Of a stretch of 51,017 nucleotides of DNA, positions 49,442 to 51,017 are shown one piece after another. The translations under genes were made by a program, and so were the position numbers. The notes beneath the pieces were generated by a model, which saw nothing but the letters and a program-made list of their open reading frames with translations, did no database searches and was not told where the DNA came from. Positions within the stretch are counted from its first letter, which is position 1; each line of letters starts with the position of its first letter. The DNA is from Patescibacteria group bacterium. GTDB taxonomy: Bacteria > Patescibacteriota > Patescibacteriia > Patescibacteriales > UBA12465. Location of the stretch: NCBI GenBank assembly GCA_016938835.1, contig JAFGTW010000008.1, positions 1 through 51,017 on the forward strand, given 5' to 3'.

Positions 49442-49846
49442 TTATTTTTTCTTCTTTTGTAGTTTATATAATTCTTTTGATTTACGCGTAATAACTAGAA
49501 TGGTTAAAACAGCAATATAGGCGGAAATAACTGAGGCTGGTAATTCATAGGCAGCTCCATATATGAAATCTAATGCTAACAAAGTTATAACTATTCCAGT
49601 CCACATAATAACAAAGACTTCTCCAGGGTGACTTTCTTGATGACGATCATACCAACGCTCAAATTCTTTATTACTCACATAAATGGCTAAAATACTAACG
49701 TAAATCGTGGCAATAGCGTTTAAAGCTCCAATATAAGCATTAGCATAGAAAAAGTCAGAGATTATAATAGTAAAAAAAAGAATAGACCAAACATTAATAA
49801 GTCCTCGCCAAAAACGAAATTCATTATTTAAAATATTTAATTTCAT
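49442..49846 (-). CDS. Small membrane protein, four helices
   Basis: The 134-aa protein has predicted segments near residues 14-32, 36-56, 78-97 and 102-121, with the hydrophilic NKEFERWYDRHQESHPGE between the second and third and a lysine-rich C terminus (LYKLQKKKK). It lies 3 nt behind the DUF2231-like gene, so the two are one operon. No known family is recognised. Confidence 0.78.
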   Translation of the reverse strand: MKLNILNNEFRFWRGLINVWSILFFTIIISDFFYANAYIGALNAIATIYVSILAIYVSNKEFERWYDRHQESHPGEVFVIMWTGIVITLLALDFIYGAAYELPASVISAYIAVLTILVITRKSKELYKLQKKKK

Positions 49847-49849
49847 AAA

Positions 49850-50365
49850 TTAAATAGATATTCCTAGCAGGTTTAATAATGGGGTCGCTAAAGGGTCGGC
49901 TGTCAAACCATAAACCATAACACCACCAAGCAAGCCGGTGATAGCAATAGCAATAGCGCCAGCAACCGCTAGTAAAATTAAAATCCAGGTTTGTCCAAAT
50001 AATTTCTTCAACCAAACAACTAAAGGTTTAATGGATTGGAGATATTTTAAATCAAGCCATTCTGGCTTAATAAATATAAGTAATTCAATGATTAATAAAA
50101 TTACATAAATATTAACGGAAGCACCAGCAAAACTTTCATGCATTTCTACTAAACTATGATTAGGATTACTTATATGCTTAGCAATGTCACCAGTGACATT
50201 GGCCAACCAAGCTCCTAATAATCCAACAACCAGCATTATAATTCTCGGTATCTGCCAATCAACTGGTGGAAATTTTTTTGGCCATGGCACTAAACGTAGC
50301 AAAGAATAAAGCAGAAAAAAGGCGATAGGGAAATGTACAAAAATTGGATGTAAATTGTAAGTCAT
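49850..50365 (-). CDS. DUF2231-like membrane protein
   Basis: I use the ATG at 50365 (171 aa), which starts MTYNLHPIFVHFPIAFFLLY; histidines in HPIFVHFP in the first helix are the mark of DUF2231-type proteins. Further helices span about 35-60, 85-105, 125-150 and near the end. A HESFAG histidine in the middle may be a heme or metal ligand, by family analogy. The track start at 50395 is possible but lacks support. Function unknown. Confidence 0.78.
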   Translation of the reverse strand: MTYNLHPIFVHFPIAFFLLYSLLRLVPWPKKFPPVDWQIPRIIMLVVGLLGAWLANVTGDIAKHISNPNHSLVEMHESFAGASVNIYVILLIIELLIFIKPEWLDLKYLQSIKPLVVWLKKLFGQTWILILLAVAGAIAIAITGLLGGVMVYGLTADPLATPLLNLLGISI

Positions 50366-50489
50366 ATTTTTTTGATTATAAAAAAATAATAGCATAAAAT
50401 CGATGAATTAATCTAGTTAAACATCAAATTGCCTGATATAATTACTTGCTAAATAATAACACCTTAACTATAATTAAACCACAATTTCA

Positions 50490-50561
50490 GCCTCCATAGT
50501 TTAATGGATAGAACGCGAGCTTCCGGAGCTTGAGATAGGGGTTCGATTCCCTTTGGGGGCA
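50490..50561 (+). tRNA. tRNA-Arg(CCG)
   Basis: Acceptor GCCTCCA/TGGGGGC (one T-G), anticodon stem CGAGC/GCTTG around TTCCGGA (anticodon CCG), T loop TTCGATT and discriminator A; CCA is not encoded. Confidence 0.92.
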
Positions 50562-50649
50562 CCTGAATATTATCTGAAAAGACTTTACAAGCTAAAATCT
50601 TTTTGCTAAGATTTTCCCAGTACTGCCATAGCAGTATTATATTAATTTT

Positions 50650-50723
50650 GGATCGGTAGCTCAGTTGGTTAGAGCGCTGCCCTGTCACGGCAGAGGTCGC
50701 GGGTTCGAGTCCCGTCCGTTCCG
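50650..50723 (+). tRNA. tRNA-Asp(GUC)
   Basis: Acceptor GGATCGG/CCGTTCC, D arm GCTCAGTTGGTTAGAGC, anticodon stem CTGCC/GGCAG around CTGTCAC (anticodon GTC), T arm GCGGG-TTCGAGT-CCCGT and discriminator G, the usual aspartate identity base. Confidence 0.95.
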
Positions 50724-50730
50724 CACTTAT

Positions 50731-50757
50731 AAAAATCGCTTTTCAGGCGATTTTTTG
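50731..50757 (+). terminator. Terminator behind tRNA-Asp
   Basis: AAAAATCGC/GCGATTTTT with loop TTTTCAG and a T tract. Confidence 0.82.
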
Positions 50758-50846
50758 TTATTATAAAATATATAATTCAAGATAATTACAAATCTAATAA
50801 GTAAAATTTGCTTTTTTTATCAAAATATATAAGAATAGATAAATCA

Positions 50847-50933
50847 GGAGAGATGCCAGAGCGGTCGAATGGAACGGTCTTGAAAACCGTCGTCGGTGAG
50901 AGCCGACCGTGGGTTCGAATCCCACTCTCTCCG
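50847..50933 (+). tRNA. tRNA-Ser(UGA)
   Basis: Class II tRNA: acceptor GGAGAGA/TCTCTCC, anticodon stem ACGGT/ACCGT around CTTGAAA (anticodon TGA), long variable arm CGTCGGTGAGAGCCGACC, T loop TTCGAAT and discriminator G. Confidence 0.95.
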
Positions 50934-50937
50934 CATT

Positions 50938-50972
50938 AACAAAAATAAGCTATTACTAGCTTATTTTTTGTT
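50938..50972 (+). terminator. Terminator behind tRNA-Ser(UGA)
   Basis: AACAAAAATAAGCTA/TAGCTTATTTTTTGTT, an almost perfect 15-bp stem with loop TTAC. Confidence 0.85.
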
Positions 50973-51017
50973 ATATAGAGCAGGAAAAAATATTTTTATC
51001 ATAATTAAACTATTTAA

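Overview
The window is AT-rich (I estimate about one third G+C) bacterial chromosome and reads like a member of the Candidate Phyla Radiation (Patescibacteria), probably the Parcubacteria side. The reasons are the densely packed housekeeping genes, scattered tRNAs, a 16S rRNA gene with no 23S behind it, a single trpB without the rest of tryptophan synthesis, a type IV pilus ATPase, DprA and a ComEC-type hydrolase (competence theme), a bacterial translin, LCP/VanW/O-antigen-ligase envelope proteins, and few Shine-Dalgarno leaders although the 16S anti-SD is intact. UGA acts as stop (for example at the wzy-like/rsuA-like ATGA overlap), which argues against Gracilibacteria or Absconditabacteria. 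No phage, IS element or CRISPR array is visible.

Layout. 1-320: 16S rRNA 3' end and terminators. 348-3041: trpB-trpS operon (minus) behind a Trp-type T-box riboswitch with a very short Stem I. 3051-4308: methyltransferase, tRNA-Lys, tRNA-Pro and a GC-rich structured RNA. 4375-11480 (plus): LCP protein, der, pth, a 100-nt long hairpin, dprA, topA. 11542-18427 (minus): pheT, pheS, valS and two small membrane proteins. 18551-22558 (plus): divergent DHH protein, tRNA-Ile(UAU), tRNA-Val, Hsp20, small protein, VanW-like protein, followed by a rod-like RNA candidate. 22855-28526 (minus): ComEC-type hydrolase, a 52-aa histone-H1-like protein missed by the ORF track, then the tyrS-argS-glyS operon. 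28645-33804 (plus): membrane protein, tandem-ATPase PilB, translin, metallophosphoesterase. 33857-37998 (minus): UvrA lacking its UvrB-binding domain, phospholipase D, and tRNA-Glu with a duplicated 3' end enclosing a structured RNA. 38147-41022 (plus): tsaD, tRNA-Cys, a DnaA-box region with an unexplained 338-nt transcript, ychF. 41090-42847 (minus): a low-complexity protein and a Trm11-like methyltransferase. 42936-49374 (plus): rpsF-ssb-rpsR-efp, O-antigen-ligase-like protein, RsuA-family enzyme, tRNA-Ser(CGA), patatin, SDR. 49442-50365: two small membrane proteins. 50490-50972: tRNA-Arg, tRNA-Asp, tRNA-Ser(UGA).

Functionally the window is dominated by translation (six aminoacyl-tRNA synthetase activities, ten tRNAs, S6, S18, EF-P, Pth, TsaD, Der, YchF), DNA maintenance and uptake (TopA, SSB, UvrA, DprA, ComEC-like, PilB) and cell envelope. 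Sigma70-like promoters (TTGNNN, 17 nt, TATAAT-like) can be read at many units. At several genes the -10 box ends only 6-8 nt before the ATG, implying leaderless mRNAs, whereas the histone-like gene has a perfect AGGAGGTG. The most interesting content is at RNA level: the minimal T-box, two tRNA genes trailed by GC-rich structured RNAs, two long rod-like hairpins, and a 338-nt transcript with a DnaA box inside its promoter.
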